A DNA stretch of 64,000 nucleotides from Ochotona curzoniae (taxonomy: Eukaryota > Chordata > Mammalia > Lagomorpha > Ochotonidae): contig NW_024467121.1 of NCBI RefSeq assembly GCF_017591425.1, positions 23,758,707 to 23,822,706 on the forward strand, read 5' to 3'. The position numbers and the translations under genes were made by a program. Within the stretch, counting starts at the first letter, position 1. Every line of letters starts with the position of its first letter. Positions 36,139-48,163 of the stretch are shown piece by piece. Under the pieces are notes generated by a model, which saw only the letters and a program-made list of their open reading frames with translations, ran no database searches and was not told the origin of the DNA.

Positions 36139-36277
36139 CTTGGTTTTTTCAAAATTGGCTTCTTCGGTCATTTGCACTGCTTGTTTCACCTGTTCGTACG
36201 CACTCGCTTCTCTTTGCTGCACATCTGCCAGGCTGTTCCTTACGGAAACTAATGCGGACATTAAGTCATCTCTTTCT
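36139..36277 (-). CDS. SDCCAG8: SDCCAG8 internal coding exon (7th), GC splice donor
   Basis: 139 nt. The first base completes a Lys codon and 46 codons follow, ending in phase 0. It encodes ERDDLMSALVSVRNSLADVQ, then QREASAYEQVKQAVQMTEEA and NFEKTK, nearly identical to human (ERDDLMSALVSVRSSLADTQ). The acceptor is GTGCTGACAG. The exon must end at ...ACCAAG because the next exon begins with the expected Ala-Leu-Ile, so the intron starts GCAAGT: a GC donor rather than GT, in the usual strong AAG|GCAAGT context. The nearest GT, four bases further on, would shift the frame. It is coiled coil throughout. Confidence 0.97.
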
Positions 36278-36721
36278 CTGTCAGCACAAAAAGAACATTC
36301 AAAACAAGAAATGGTCAAACGATTACGTACTCATCCATGAGGAGGAAGAGTATTAGAAGAAGAGTCATGAGGAGCTGGCTCAAAACACATTAAAGCACAC
36401 TCCAGAGAAAGATCCTATGTTGGTTACTTGGCAAGCAACAAGCAGAGCGGCCAGAGAGGCTGAGAACATTCCTGGTAGGACCGCATCTGCTGGGGACAAT
36501 CACCTATTGAGGAGAGAGCTGGCACAGTAGGGAAGAGAGAGTACAAAGGCCAGAAAACAGCAAATTAACTTAAAAGCAAGGATGGGGGGAGGGAAGCAGA
36601 AAAGGAAAAGTGCAACAAAGTACTACCTAAGTGCCAGTGTTTTAAGAAAAAAGAAGAGCTGGTTCTCCTCCATTTAGTTGAATGGCAAATAAGTATCCTT
36701 TACTTTTTGTTTTCCTCTACA

Positions 36722-36737
36722 TTTTTTTTTTTTTTTT
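36722..36737. repeat. T16 homopolymer
   Basis: Pure T run between TACA and GCTTTTCTC. On the gene's strand it is A16. No retroelement body is attached. Confidence 0.95.
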
Positions 36738-38034
36738 GCTTTTCTCTCAATTCTTTCACTTACTCATAGAACACATTCTTCTCTTTCAATAAGCAGGCCA
36801 GTGAGTCCATCAAATCCCTTGGTGACATTTACAATTTAACAAAATCTCATCCCGCTGAGCTTGAGCATTGCCAAGTCCTTCCCCCACTTCAGCCACTCTC
36901 ATAAGCATCCTAAGCTATTCTGTTTATTGGGGGTAGAAGTGAACTGAATGCCAGCATGTTCTGGCATGTAAAATAGCAAAGATTCATTCTGGTGGGTTAA
37001 ACAAATCCCACACAAAATATTCCAGGAGGTTGTAATAAAAATGTCCTGCATGCCAAACAGAAAATGAGGGTAAAAAAACTTTATATACACAAATCAGAAA
37101 AATGTGTGTTAGATCATTGCATTGTTTTCTTTTGTCCATGCTTTGTTAAAGAGTTTAAGTCTTAAATTGTGCTTTCAAAATCATCTGAAATAAATGCAGT
37201 TTCCTTTTCATTGCCAACTTCTAAACTATCAGAAAAGAGCCAACTGTGATTTAAAAAAACTAGCAAACTTTGAAGAGCCACAGTTTAGAAGATTATTTGA
37301 ATTTGAATTGCTTTTAGAACTAACCAAATTAACTCCATTAAACATGTGGTAAAGGAAAAATAATCTCAACTATCTGTGGTATTTGGAAGGTAGCCATATT
37401 TTAAGAATACGTAATACTGAACAATGTTACAATTATTAGTAGCTTCATAACAGCTCTTTTTGCTCAAAGAAATAGTACAAATATCATGAAATTTATGGGA
37501 TCATGGTGATCCTTACTTTAGAATTCCCTGATTTGTTTCAAAAACATTTTTAAAATGCTGCAGGATATGAAAATAGAAGTATATTGTTTTGATGAAATGA
37601 AGTACAATGATCATGTGAAAAAGTGTAAGAATCAAAGTAATGTTAAGTTATTCTAGTTAAGTAAAATGCTTATTAATAGGCAATAGCTAATTTGAATTAT
37701 TTATATTTCCAACGAAGCACTATGATATAAAAGGGAGATGGCTTCATCAGGGACATGTGATCCTGGGAGGACTTAAACAAACTTCATTCTTTAGGAACAG
37801 CAAGTCAGTATAGGTATCTTCCATTTGCCTCTCAAATTTCTATCACTCACTGAAAACCAAAAGTTACCACTTAATTTTATTCTACTCAATTACATTCCTG
37901 ATAGCATGCCATCAAAAATGCTAACATTCCAAATAAAAATAAACACATTGTAACAGAAATACCACAGCAAGTCAAACTCTATTTTGGTTTTTACTGGAGA
38001 CTACTATTTAACACGCTTAGTTTCTTTACATAAT

Positions 38035-38110
38035 ATTCTCTTGCCAAGAGCACAGCTTGTCACCCAGTAAATACTCAGTGACATAAAAACAAAAGAACAC
38101 TTGAATGAAC
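38035..38110 (+). mobile_element. L2-like 3' end fossil
   Basis: CACCCAGTAAATACTCAGTG and ACACTTGAATGAA fit the L2 end pattern. Confidence 0.4.
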
Positions 38111-38358
38111 TAAAGAATCTGCTTTAAATGGGTACTAAAAGGAGACAAAGTAAAGTTTCTCCCCATTCCTAACATTTTCTGATCTAAACAGAAAAAGCCA
38201 TCTGAAAATTTAAACTTAGAAATTAAAGAATTTAGTTGTTCTGGTTCAAAAAGAATCAATAACTTCTGAACCACAGAAAATTATCAGAGATAAAGCACCA
38301 AATGTCTGTTAAGCTCACCATGAGACCACAAACTGACTATAATAAAAATTTGTGTAAC

Positions 38359-38689
38359 TAAGCCCAGTGTGGTAGCCTAGTGGCTAAGGTTCTTGCCTTG
38401 TATGTGCTGGGATCCCTCATGGGCACCAGTTCTAGTCCCGGCAGCCCTGTTTCCCATCCAGGTTTCTGTTTGTAGCCTGAGAAAGTAGTAGAGGACTGTC
38501 CAAAACCTTGGGACCCTGCATGAGAGTCCAGGAAGAAATTCCTGGCTTCGGCTCCTGGTTTTGGATTTGTTCAGCTCTGTCGCATTCATTTGGGGAGTGA
38601 ACTGACAAATGGAAGACATTTTTCTCTGTCTCTCCTTCTCTCTGTATATCATCTGCCTATCCAATACAAACAAATAGAGCTTAAAAAAA
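38359..38689 (+). mobile_element. C-type SINE
   Basis: GCCCAGTGTGGTAGCCTAGT head, GCTTAAAAAAAT tail, 9-bp duplication TTGTGTAAC at 38350-38358 and 38690-38698. Confidence 0.9.
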
Positions 38690-39084
38690 TTGTGTAACCA
38701 TTGGATTGACACACTGTAATTTTCTGTCGGATAAACACACTACATGCTTCAAGATGGTCTCTCAATCCATTTCACTAGCTTGGAGGCAGTCATTTTTACA
38801 ATTTAGGATGATCCATTTGATTTGGGTTATGGTTTTAACTGCCACACCATACCCCAAATACCAAGCAATATAAAGTGGGAGGAAAAGAAAGAAGGGCCTC
38901 TAGGTTCAGTAAATTGCAGTCCTACTCTAGAATCATGAGTTTGCAAGGTCAGCCTAGAACCAAACCAGAGATGGAATAAACAACGGAACTAACTCAATGC
39001 AGATGACATTGACATGAAAGGGTAGGGGAGCAGCTTCACAAATCACCATGTTTCAATGCAAAAGCTCAGAAAGTGCTTAAAAAT

Positions 39085-39318
39085 AATATGGGACCCAGTT
39101 CCAATCCTAGCTACTCCACTTCTGATTGAGCTCCTTGCTAATGTGCCCAGGAAAACAGTTGGAGATGGCCCAAGTGCTTGGGCCCCTGCACCCACATGTG
39201 AGACCTGGATGAAGCTTCTGGCTTTGGGGTTCAGCCTGGCCCACCCTGGCCATTTGTAGAGTAAACCAATAGAAGAACAATTTTGCTCTGTAACTCAGTC
39301 TTCCAAATATTAAGAAAA
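39085..39318 (+). mobile_element. 5'-truncated older SINE
   Basis: Begins at ATGGGACCCAGTTCCAATCC, inside the element, and ends CCAAATATTAAG. Confidence 0.75.
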
Positions 39319-39327
39319 CAGTATAGA

Positions 39328-39657
39328 GGGCCCAGCGGCGTGGCTTAGTAGCTCAAGTCCTCGCCTTGAATGCCCTGGGATCCTATATGGGCATCGGTTC
39401 TAATCCCGGCAGCTCCACTTCCCATCCAGCTCCCTGCTTGTAGCCTGGGAAAGCAGTCGAGGATGGCCCAAAGCTTTGGGACCCTGCACCCGTGTGGGAG
39501 ACCCAGAAGAAGTTCCTGGATCCTGGCTTCGGACCAGCATAGCATGGGCCATTGCGCTCACTTGGGGAGTGAATCATCGGATGGAAGATCTTCCTCTCTG
39601 TCTCTCCTCCTCTCTGTATATCTGACTTTCCAATAAATAAATAAATAAATAAATAAT
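39328..39657 (+). mobile_element. Young C-type SINE, full length
   Basis: GGGCCCAGCGGCGTGGCTTA head, (AAAT)n tail, 8-bp duplication AGTATAGA at 39320-39327 and 39658-39665. Confidence 0.92.
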
Positions 39658-40484
39658 AGTATAGAAATGTTCTGATGAATGTGATTAAGGAATGGATTGA
39701 AGCAAAGCAAACACAGCATTAATTCTGTAAATTTCTGATAACAGTGCACTTGATGATGTAAACAACACGAGCTCTGGAATGAAAAAGCAAGCACTTGTAA
39801 ATACAGATGAGCATCTACTAAAAAAGCAAATTAGTGTAATAGAGCAGCAAATACTGAGAGTTCCTTTATGATCATAACCAACTTTTTAAGTAAAAGGGAG
39901 ATTATTTCTAATAAACACCGATGTGCATGAGTTTTATATTGAAATATAGAGCACCTATGAAATGTCTCATAATTATTCACCTATGATATTATCAATGTTA
40001 TGCATATTTAAGTATTACTAATGAATATTATTACTACCATTTTTAAGAAGAAAGTCTAAAACTGGCTACAGTATTTCTTTGTTGCCTATTTCTGGGAAGT
40101 TCCTGCTTTAGTTTTCAAAGCCAACTATGCAGAACACTGCCAATGATCCATTCCAAAATCCCAAGCTCAGCTAAAGCCCCTGGACAGCACTGTGGTGACT
40201 TGGAACGCACGCTGACACTTCTCCAAGACATTATGAGGTACAGAAGGGGATTTAACATAAGGCAGCTCCATCCTGATCATCATTTGAAGGTTCTTTGATC
40301 ATTATACAAGAAAAATGGGTTACTGCTAGTCTTACATACATTATGGTACATAGAGGCCTGAGTAAAAAGCAGATATTTAGAAAAACCATTAATACTTCCC
40401 CAAAACTTTCTGAGATCCCAAGCTGTGACTGATCCTTTCCTTGCCAACCATACAAGTCACTCTTGTACAAACAATATAATAAGG

Positions 40485-40809
40485 GGGCCTGGCGTGGTGG
40501 CCTAGCAGCTTAAGTCTTTGCCTTGAATGTGCCGGGATCCCATTTGGGTGCTGGTTCTAATCCCGGTAGCTCCATTTCCCATCCAGCTCCCTGCTTGTGG
40601 TCTGGGAAAGCAGTGGAGGACGGCCCAAGGCCTTGGGACCCTGCACCCGAGTAGGAGACCTGGAAGAAGTTCCTGGTTCCTGGCTTCAGATTGGCATAGC
40701 ATCAGCCGGGTGTGAATAATCAGACGGAAGATCTTCCTCTCTGTCTCTGCTCCTCTTTGTATATCTGACTTAGCAATAAAAATAAATAAATCTTAAAAAA
40801 AAAAGAGTG
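40485..40809 (+). mobile_element. C-type SINE
   Basis: GGGCCTGGCGTGGTGGCCTA head, 9-bp duplication TAATAAGGG at 40477-40485 and 40810-40818. A small deletion follows GCATCAGCCGGGTG. Confidence 0.9.
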
Positions 40810-41570
40810 TAATAAGGGATCTTAAAATTGATTTCACAATATTTCCAGAAGAGACCAAGAAAATCATGATTGGTCATTTGTTTTTAAAGTTCAATGTTAG
40901 AAATCAGCTATGAATATGAAATAATAACTTATTAAGACACGCAGGCTTCTAACTATATTTGGAACTAGAAATCCAATCCTAAAAAGTGTTGGGAACTTTT
41001 CAAAGTCAATATAACATTCAACATTCAACATTCTACACTGATAAGCTGCAAAAAAAATAATGCCAGCTTAAGCAAAGGGAATCATGTGGACAGAAATGTA
41101 GACAGAATCTTCCATTCACAACAAACGCAACATCCTTTCACTGTATTGTTACTAGAGCGGATCCTGCGACTGATACACTGACACAGCTGAAAACTGAACT
41201 AAGTAGATTTAACATTTATTTTAATAGGGTAAGATACAAAATTTAAGATAAAGGAATATAAAACTGAGCAAAAGCTGAATGTGTAAATGACTGTCAGACT
41301 TATAACTGAAGTAGACATTATGACTTCCTTTTAAAGCAATTCTCTCATGATGTAGAAAGATAAAATGAAAAACAATACAATGGGGGGGGATTTTTAAAAT
41401 TTTATTGGTTGATTTTGCTGGACTACCTAGCTTTAAACTTTGCCTTTCTATATAAATTTGAATGCATATATATGTATATAGACTTTTCCATTTATAAATC
41501 CATTTTTCCATTATTATTCCCTTTCCAAAATGATCAATATGGTTAAATACCTATTTGTTACACACTTTTT

Positions 41571-41882
41571 AAATTTTTTTTATTGGAAAGGTAGATTTAC
41601 AGAGAGAAGGAGATACAGAGAAAAAGATATTCGTCTGTTGGTTCATTTCCCAAGCGGCCTCAATGGATGGAGCTGAGCAGATCTGAAACTAGAAACCAGA
41701 GGCTTCTGTGACTCGCACACAGACACTGGGTTCCAAGACTTTGGGCCATCCTCTACTGCTTTACCATGCCACAGGCATGGGGCTGGAAGGGAAGTGGAGC
41801 AGCCGGGACACAAACCGGTGCCAATATGGAGTGCTGGTACATGCAAGGCCAGGATTTATTCATGAGGCTATTGCGCCGGGCC
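41571..41882 (-). mobile_element. C-type SINE
   Basis: Reverse copy ending GCTATTGCGCCGGGCC, followed by TACACTTT, which echoes the left flank. Confidence 0.87.
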
Positions 41883-42129
41883 TACACTTTCAGTTTCAGC
41901 GCATTCTTCCATCTCTCCAGTGGATGTCACTATTCAATATTTGATGCTTATTTTGTCAAATCTTTTTCTATGAATACTGTAAACCTATGGAAGTTATATA
42001 ATACATGGACTTCAGAAAATGCAGTTTTCTATAAACTGGGTATGTCTTTAGCTATCTGAAACTCTGTCTCCTTTCATTAATATATTTTGGAACACTCTCC
42101 ATTAGTATACATAGATTCCATTGCATTCT

Positions 42130-42600
42130 TTTTGTGGACTGTCTATAAAATTTCACCATTTATTTAAAACACAATTTAATCTTATACCATACAAAGAATA
42201 CTGCAAAAATTATTCCTTTTAAAGACCCCCAGGTGCATAAATGAGACTTTTTTTTTTAGGGTAGATTTTAAAATGGAAAATGCACAATTTAAATATCAAG
42301 TGATAGTACCATATTACCTTCCAAAGCAGTTGTGTTCATTTGCAGTTCCACCAGCAAGGAATGCAGTTACTCACTCACTTGTTACCTCACCAACTCTAGT
42401 GATAAGTTGTCTTCAGTTTTTGTTGCTCTGGTATTTTTCACACTGTTTTACTTCTTCTTTTATTGTTTACCAATTTCTATTTTTCATCCACTTGGTTGTT
42501 TTTATTTGTTTCAACAGAAAATCTTTATATCTCCTCTCAGTCTCATTACATTTGACAAAGACATTTTCTCTTTGAATTAAAAATTTGTACTATTTTATTG
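42130..42600 (-). mobile_element. Old LINE-1 fragment
   Basis: The plus strand reads TTTGCAGTTCCACCAGCAAG and GGAATGCAGTTACTCACTCA, the reverse of an old mammalian L1 segment ('tttacattcccaccagcagtg'). No intact reading frame. Confidence 0.6.
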
Positions 42601-42906
42601 CATTAAATTTCAAGAATAATGCAGGATTTGTAATTTTAGAAACATCAAACTAGACATAAATAAATAGAAATTATCTAGTGCAATTCTCTCACTCAAGACA
42701 AGCTGAAACCAAGAGCTAAAGTTCTCTGTCCAAGGTACCATGGTCATCAGAATTGGCAGGGACTATCAATTCTGTTCTCAAGAAAGCTACAATGAAAGAA
42801 CCTTTTAAGATTCATTTTATTTGAACCCTAACATTAATCATGTGATTTAGCATGGGAATAAAAGAATTCTCCCTGTTGCCCCAGACTGTGATGGCTGCAT
42901 ACTTAC

Positions 42907-43095
42907 TTGGTCAGTCTCTCGATGGTCTTCAGGTGCACATTGTGATGGGTTTGGGAAAGAACAGCTTCATGCTGAGCACATTTCAAACAAAGACCACCAA
43001 CACGATCAGAAACATTCACAGCAAGAAGAGACTCTTTCTGTTTTAGTTGCTCTTTAAGATCTTCACAATTTTTCTGATATTCAGCTAAGCCTTTC
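42907..43095 (-). CDS. SDCCAG8: SDCCAG8 internal coding exon (6th)
   Basis: 189 nt. The first base completes the Arg codon from the preceding exon, then 62 codons follow, and the last two bases (AA) begin a Lys codon finished in the next exon. The acceptor is TTCTTTTTAG and the donor is CCAA|gtaagt. It encodes KGLAEYQKNCEDLKEQLKQK, then ESLLAVNVSDRVGGLCLKCA, QHEAVLSQTHHNVHLKTIER and LT. The stretch GLCLKCAQHEAVLSQTH is identical to the recalled human sequence and carries a CxxC-like Cys pair (CLKC) that breaks the coiled coil. It is the longest exon in the window and frame-neutral, with the same phase at both ends. Confidence 0.97.
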
Positions 43096-43416
43096 CTAAA
43101 AAGAAAGGAAAAGACTGCTAGGGAATGACCAGGTAAAACAAACTTTCAAACTTTCATCTATAGGTATTTTTCTTTTGAGGTGCGGTAAGAACAAATTCTT
43201 AACCATAATCACAAAATGTAGATGTGATTATCATAACTGGCATGTTAATATAACAAAACCTGATTATATTAAATAAATAGCTGTGGTTCCTGCAAGATTT
43301 TATAAAAATTAGAATCTGCCTCTAAGACTGACTTTCTTTTCAAAGGATCCTATCTATATTGACACTGTATCACCTCCCCACCTAACATACACACTCCAAA
43401 TATAAATCCTAAACCA

Positions 43417-43740
43417 TTTTATTTATTTATTTATTTTTATTGCAAAGTCAGATATACAGAGAGGAGAGACAGAGAGGAAGATCTTCTGTCTGGTGATTCA
43501 CTCCCCAAGTGATTGCAGTGGCCGGTACTACACTGTTCCAAAACCATGAGCCAGAAACTTCCTCCAGGTCTCCCACGCGGGTATAGTGTCCCAAGGCTTT
43601 GGGCCATCCTCAACTGCTTTCCCAGGCCACAAGTAGGGAGTTGGATGGGAAGCGGGGCTGCTGAGATTAGAACGGGCACCCATATGGGATACCAGCACAT
43701 ACAAGGTGAAGACTTTAGCCGCTAGGCTACCACGCAGGCC
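43417..43740 (-). mobile_element. C-type SINE
   Basis: TTTATTTATTTATTTATTTT start, CCCATATGGGATACCAGCAC near the right end, CTACCACGCAGGCCCC end. It lies about 320 bases upstream of an exon acceptor. Confidence 0.88.
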
Positions 43741-44402
43741 CCTGTCCTTGTTTTTACTTTGTGGGCTTGCCCCTCTTGATGAGGTTTTTCTCCAAACTGA
43801 CTACTTAAGGATTAAGTGATCAACGTTGTCTTACCCCACCCTATGAATTTTTTGGTAAAAATCAACTCAGGTAACTGAACTACAATGTCTAAATGGTCCT
43901 AACCTAGCATATATTTTTATGAACAAAATTATTTTCTTCCTCAGAGAAGAGACGGCTGCCCTTAAGTTCTTGGACTAATGAATGCAAGCATTTACTTTCT
44001 CACTAGCTCAGCATTCTCCCTGTTGTCAGAGTGTCTATTTTGGGGGCTTGCAGCTCTCTTAACTTGCTCACTGTCATGTGGACGTTAACAAATCAATCTC
44101 TGACTGCCGTATTCTTGGGATTTTAAGTGGGCTCAAAAAGTCCAAACAAACTGCAAAAGATTCATAAGCCTGTAAGGTGTTAAAAATCTAATGGCAGTTT
44201 GAAATTGAAAATAAAAGAACAAAGTCTCATTTTCATGAAAAACAAATCTTTGAAAACACATTGCAAAGTCTAAGGAATTTGTCATGTTCAAATCTAAAAA
44301 AATTAAACAGAAACTAAAAATAGCAAAAAGGGGAAATTAAAAATAAATAGTTATTTTGTAGTCAAGAGTTTGAGACTACTTTCTTTAACAAAATTTCTCT
44401 TT

Positions 44403-44652
44403 TTTAATATTTATTTATTTGTTTACTATTTATTTATTTGAAGGTCAGAATGAGAAGAGAGACAGAGAGTGAGACAGAGAGAAAAAGAGAGCCTTCCATT
44501 CCTGTAGGGGCTGAGCCAAGCTACAGCCAGAAGCCGGGGGCTTTCCTGGTCCCTGCTGTGGCTGTAGTGTCCAAAGCATTTGGGTACTCTTTCTGTGTTT
44601 TCCTAGGCACATTAATAGGGAGCTGGATCATAAGGGGAACAGCTGGGATCAA
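44403..44652 (-). mobile_element. Older SINE
   Basis: AATATTTATTTATTTGTTTA start and GAGACAGAGAGAAAAAGAGA block; truncated near GGAACAGCTGGGATC. Confidence 0.75.
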
Positions 44653-44654
44653 GA

Positions 44655-44830
44655 AGTGACCTGCTTCTTGATGGGAAGGGACAGATGATGGTTTAGGAGT
44701 TTGAGTCCCTGACACCTATGTGGGAGACCCAGAGTAACCTTCATCTTGGCACTGAGAGGCAAATCAGAGGATGGAATATCTTCCTGTCTCTTTCCATTCG
44801 GCAGTCATTCAAACAAAATGAAATAACTTC
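44655..44830 (+). mobile_element. SINE 3' fragment, inverted to the preceding copy
   Basis: ATGTGGGAGACCCAGAGTAA and GAGGATGGAATATCTTCCTG in plus orientation. Confidence 0.6.
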
Positions 44831-45288
44831 TAACTGGAAAATGATAAATTCATTTCTGTTGTCCTTTTCTAATCATTATGTATAAATCTTAAGTGTTTAA
44901 TCTAAAATTTACAGGTTTTGTTAGGGTTTACAGGACAGAATTTACAAAAAATACACTCATACACGCTCCAATCTGTCATGTCTACAACTACATGAATTAC
45001 TGTTGTCATAATCTGAAAAGTAGATCAGTATGTACAGAGCAAAATTTACTTGCAATTTGAAAATGAAACTATTTTTATTATCAGTGTTTCATCTTATAAG
45101 CATAATTTTCACAACAGCAACTAATGGTTCTCATTTCTATGAGAAAATACAATATTTTAGGAAAGAAATTTGAAAAAAAAAACCTTATAGAAATGGGATT
45201 TGCAAAAGGAATCTGAATTTGAAGCCACTTTAGCCTTTAGCAGTCTGAGAAAACGTTTTCTGTCACATATGCAATTTCATCAAGTCGT

Positions 45289-45592
45289 GCTGGGAGGGTA
45301 TTCAGCGAAACTGCTTAACATGCCCGTGTCCCGCATCACAGTGCCCAGGCTTAGTTTCAGGCACTGATTCCTGACACCAGCTTCATGCTAATGCTGACCC
45401 TGGGGGACAGTGGCAGATCGCAGTTTGGCTCATGCCACTAAATGGGAGAGACCTGGGTTGAGTTCCTGGCTCCTGGCTTTAACCTAGCCATCGCCAGCTA
45501 TTTGGTTATTTGGGGAATGAACCAGGAGATGTGAGATTTCTGGCTATTTCTCTGGCTGTCGATCTTCTTCTCTGTCAAATAAAGAAAATTTT
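45289..45592 (+). mobile_element. Older SINE
   Basis: TGCTGGGAGGGTATTCAGCG head, CATCACAGTGCCCAGGCTTA, CTCTGTCAAATAAAG end. Confidence 0.8.
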
Positions 45593-45698
45593 GTCAAATA
45601 ATTCCAACTTGAATGCAACTGACAGTTCAATGAACACTATACAGATGTTCAGAACATTGCGCTTTTGTTAAAAGTATAAAGGGATGATTTCACTTTAC

Positions 45699-45763
45699 CT
45701 TAAAGACTTCAGTTGAGATTCCAGGAATTCACCCTTTTCCTCATAGATAAGTTTTAGCCTCTC
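45699..45763 (-). CDS. SDCCAG8: SDCCAG8 internal coding exon (5th, short)
   Basis: 65 nt, entering in phase 0 and leaving after two bases of an Arg codon (AG). The acceptor is TTTCCTGTAG and the donor is AAG|gtaaag. It encodes ERLKLIYEEKGEFLESQLKS then L. The human equivalent is EKLKLTYEEKCEIEESQLKF then LR, so it aligns residue for residue. It is coiled coil. This is the shortest exon here and its length is not divisible by three, so skipping it alone would shift the frame. A truncated SINE 3' end lies in opposite orientation about 55 bases upstream of the acceptor. Confidence 0.96.
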
Positions 45764-45814
45764 CTACAGGAAAGGGGAGAAAAAGTAAACTTTATTCACG
45801 TTACGTGTTTTGCA

Positions 45815-45925
45815 GGCTATTTTAAAGCCATTGTGACCACTTGAGAGTGAACCAGTGAACGGATGACTTCTCTGTGTCTCTCCCTAACTCTGCCTTTCAA
45901 ATAAATGAATAAATACATACATGCA
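45815..45925 (+). mobile_element. SINE 3' end close to an exon
   Basis: GTGACCACTTGAGAGTGAAC to CAAATAAATGAATAAATAC. It starts about 50 bases from the acceptor of the 45699-45763 exon, antisense to the gene. Confidence 0.72.
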
Positions 45926-46379
45926 CACGTTTCTTTTAAAATCCCTCTTCTATTAAAAAATGGGGAGAGTCCATCAAAACACAAAAATTACATGCCTTTC
46001 TCACCAGCAATGAAGTTTTGGTAAATGAAAACTTTATAACTTGTGTTTAAATATATCATCCCTCTTTGTAGCTTGCCTTATTAATTCTTCTGATAATTGA
46101 TGGTTATGATGTAAGTTTTTGATAATCTGCTTCTGATAGAATCAAAAATAACAGATGAGAAACATTCTAACTTAAGATATATAAGACTTTTATTTAGAAA
46201 ATTCTAAAAGGTAATTGGTAAAAATTAAAGATTACTTAAATTGAATGATACGTGGTTTACAAGGATTAGATGATATAACGGCATTATAGGAGTCGAAAAA
46301 ACTATAATTTAGTCAGTGTAAATCAAGTCTCATAATGACTTTTAGAAACGTGATAATTTTAAAACATATTTGAAAATGC

Positions 46380-47720
46380 AAAAGGTCAGAGACAGTGGAG
46401 GTTGAAAACAAAGAAACAAAGTTGAAAACAAAGAAAACTGTTGGAGTAGTTGGACTACCCAGATTCAAGGCCCAGTAAAAGATAACACAGGCAGAGACAG
46501 ACCTCTATATAGAGGGACAGCTAACTAACTGGTGACAAACGCACTGCCATAAAAGCAAGAAACTGCCTTTTGAACAAATGGCACTTCATTCGATATGTTG
46601 AATGACATGGGAAAAGAACAAAATGTGACTTATACATTTCACATCATAAATAACAAATAAATTATAGGTGGACTGTAGATCTAAGTGTAAAAAGCAAAAA
46701 TAAAGTTTCTGGAAGACAACCTCATCATGTTTTGGGGGCATGAAGAAACTTCTTTAACAGGACATCAAAGACATTGCACAGATATAACATTCTAGCGATC
46801 AAAGTAAATATGCAAGAAATTATTAAGACAATTAATAAGGTAAGCCCTAGAGTGGAATACAACACTACAATACATGTAAATCACAAAGGGCTTGTATGAA
46901 GAACAGATAAAGATTTTTAAAAAATAAACACATCAGATACCTCAATAAAAATAATGAGGATTTTTGAACAGGCATTTCAGAAGACATCAAAATGGCCAAT
47001 AGACATGATATTCAATCATATGACTAATCAAAGAAATACAAATAAAAATCATAAGGCAGCACCAAAAGTTCATAAAAATTGGCAATATCATATCCTGGCA
47101 AAAATAAAGCAGCAGTGGTGTCACTAAGGTGCTGTTGGTAGAAGTGTCAAGTGATAGAATCATCTGGGAAGCTGCCACTGCCCACTCGAGTTGAACAAAG
47201 ACACATTCTAAGACTAAACATTCCACTTCAAGACATACGTATAATATAAATGTGTGCAGTGCACACTAATAAACATCTAAAAGGATATTCATAGCAGTAA
47301 TATTCACACCTGATCCAATGGATAAATAAGGTGTGGTATATTCAGATAGGGAAAGCACCATAACTTCTCCCAAAATGTAACAACATTGATGAAATTAACA
47401 AAAACAATGATGAATAAGAAAAATGACAAAAAAGAATACATAGGACTCCATTTATATTAAGACAAATAGGCAGAACTTATTTATTTGAGGAATGCATACT
47501 TATGTAATTTTCCTAATAGTCAAGAAATGATTACCTTTAAGGAAATGAAGGGACAGTGGTTGAGAGGGGGCAAAGAGAAGATTTGTGGAGCATGATAATG
47601 TTATGTAGTTCAACCCAAGTGATAATTAAGCAGATGTTCATTTTAGAGATAAATCATTAAGCTATAAATCTTCATTTCACATATTTTGCCCAATGAATAT
47701 GAAATTGTGTCATTAAAAAA
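46380..47720 (+). mobile_element. Old LINE-1, ORF2 3' part, non-coding
   Basis: Landmarks in order: TCTATATAGAGGGACAGCTA, CTAAGTGTAAAAAGCAAAAA, TCTGGAAGACAACCTC, GAACAGGCATTTCAGAAGAC, GCACCAAAAGTTCATAAAAA and GGATATTCATAGCAGTAATA. This is the order found at the 3' end of old mammalian L1 elements. Many stops and indels are present. Confidence 0.8.
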
Positions 47721-47825
47721 TGTAAAGGTGGAAGGCATGATCCCTAAGGTAGGGAAAGCTACTGCAAAGTTTAGGATTAGGACTGACAGATGCAGGTTAT
47801 TGATAAGTTTTAAATATCAGGCCTT

Positions 47826-48163
47826 GGGCCTGGCATGGCAGCCTAGTGGCTAAAGTCCTCACCTTGCACATGCTGGGATCCCGTATGGGTGCTGGTGCAT
47901 GTCCCAGCAGTCGCATTTCCCATGCAGCTTCCGGCTTGTGGCCTGGGAAAGCAGTTGAGGATGACTCAAAGCCTTGGGACCCTGCACCCAAATGGTAGAC
48001 CTGGAGGAGGCTCCTGACTCCTGGCTTTGGATCAGCTCAGTTCCAGCCACTGTGGCCATTTGGGGAGTGAACCAGCAGATGGAAGATCTTCCTCTCTGTC
48101 TCTCTTCTTCTCTGTATATCTAACTTTCCAGTAAAAATAGATGATAAATAAATCATTAAAAAA
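47826..48163 (+). mobile_element. C-type SINE inserted within old L1 sequence
   Basis: GGGCCTGGCATGGCAGCCTA head, ATAAATAAATC tail, body close to the youngest copies. Confidence 0.9.

Larger units (their letters stand above)
36278..42906 (-). other. SDCCAG8: SDCCAG8 intron between exons 6 and 7 of the window
   Basis: 6.6 kb, GT-AG. SINEs sit at 38359, 39085, 39328, 40485 and 41571, with an old L1 fragment near 42130-42600. A T16 run lies at 36722-36737. The stretches 36360-38340, 38700-39080, 39670-40480 and 40815-41560 are AT-rich with no recognised feature. Confidence 0.85.
43096..45698 (-). other. SDCCAG8: SDCCAG8 intron between exons 5 and 6 of the window
   Basis: 2.6 kb, GT-AG. SINE copies at 43417, 44403, 44655 and 45289. 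The stretches 43745-44400 and 44835-45285 hold nothing I can name. Confidence 0.85.

Noticed and set aside
46987..47226. 79-codon minus-strand frame with membrane-like segments
   Set aside because: It is the reverse of an old LINE-1 fragment with AT-rich composition.
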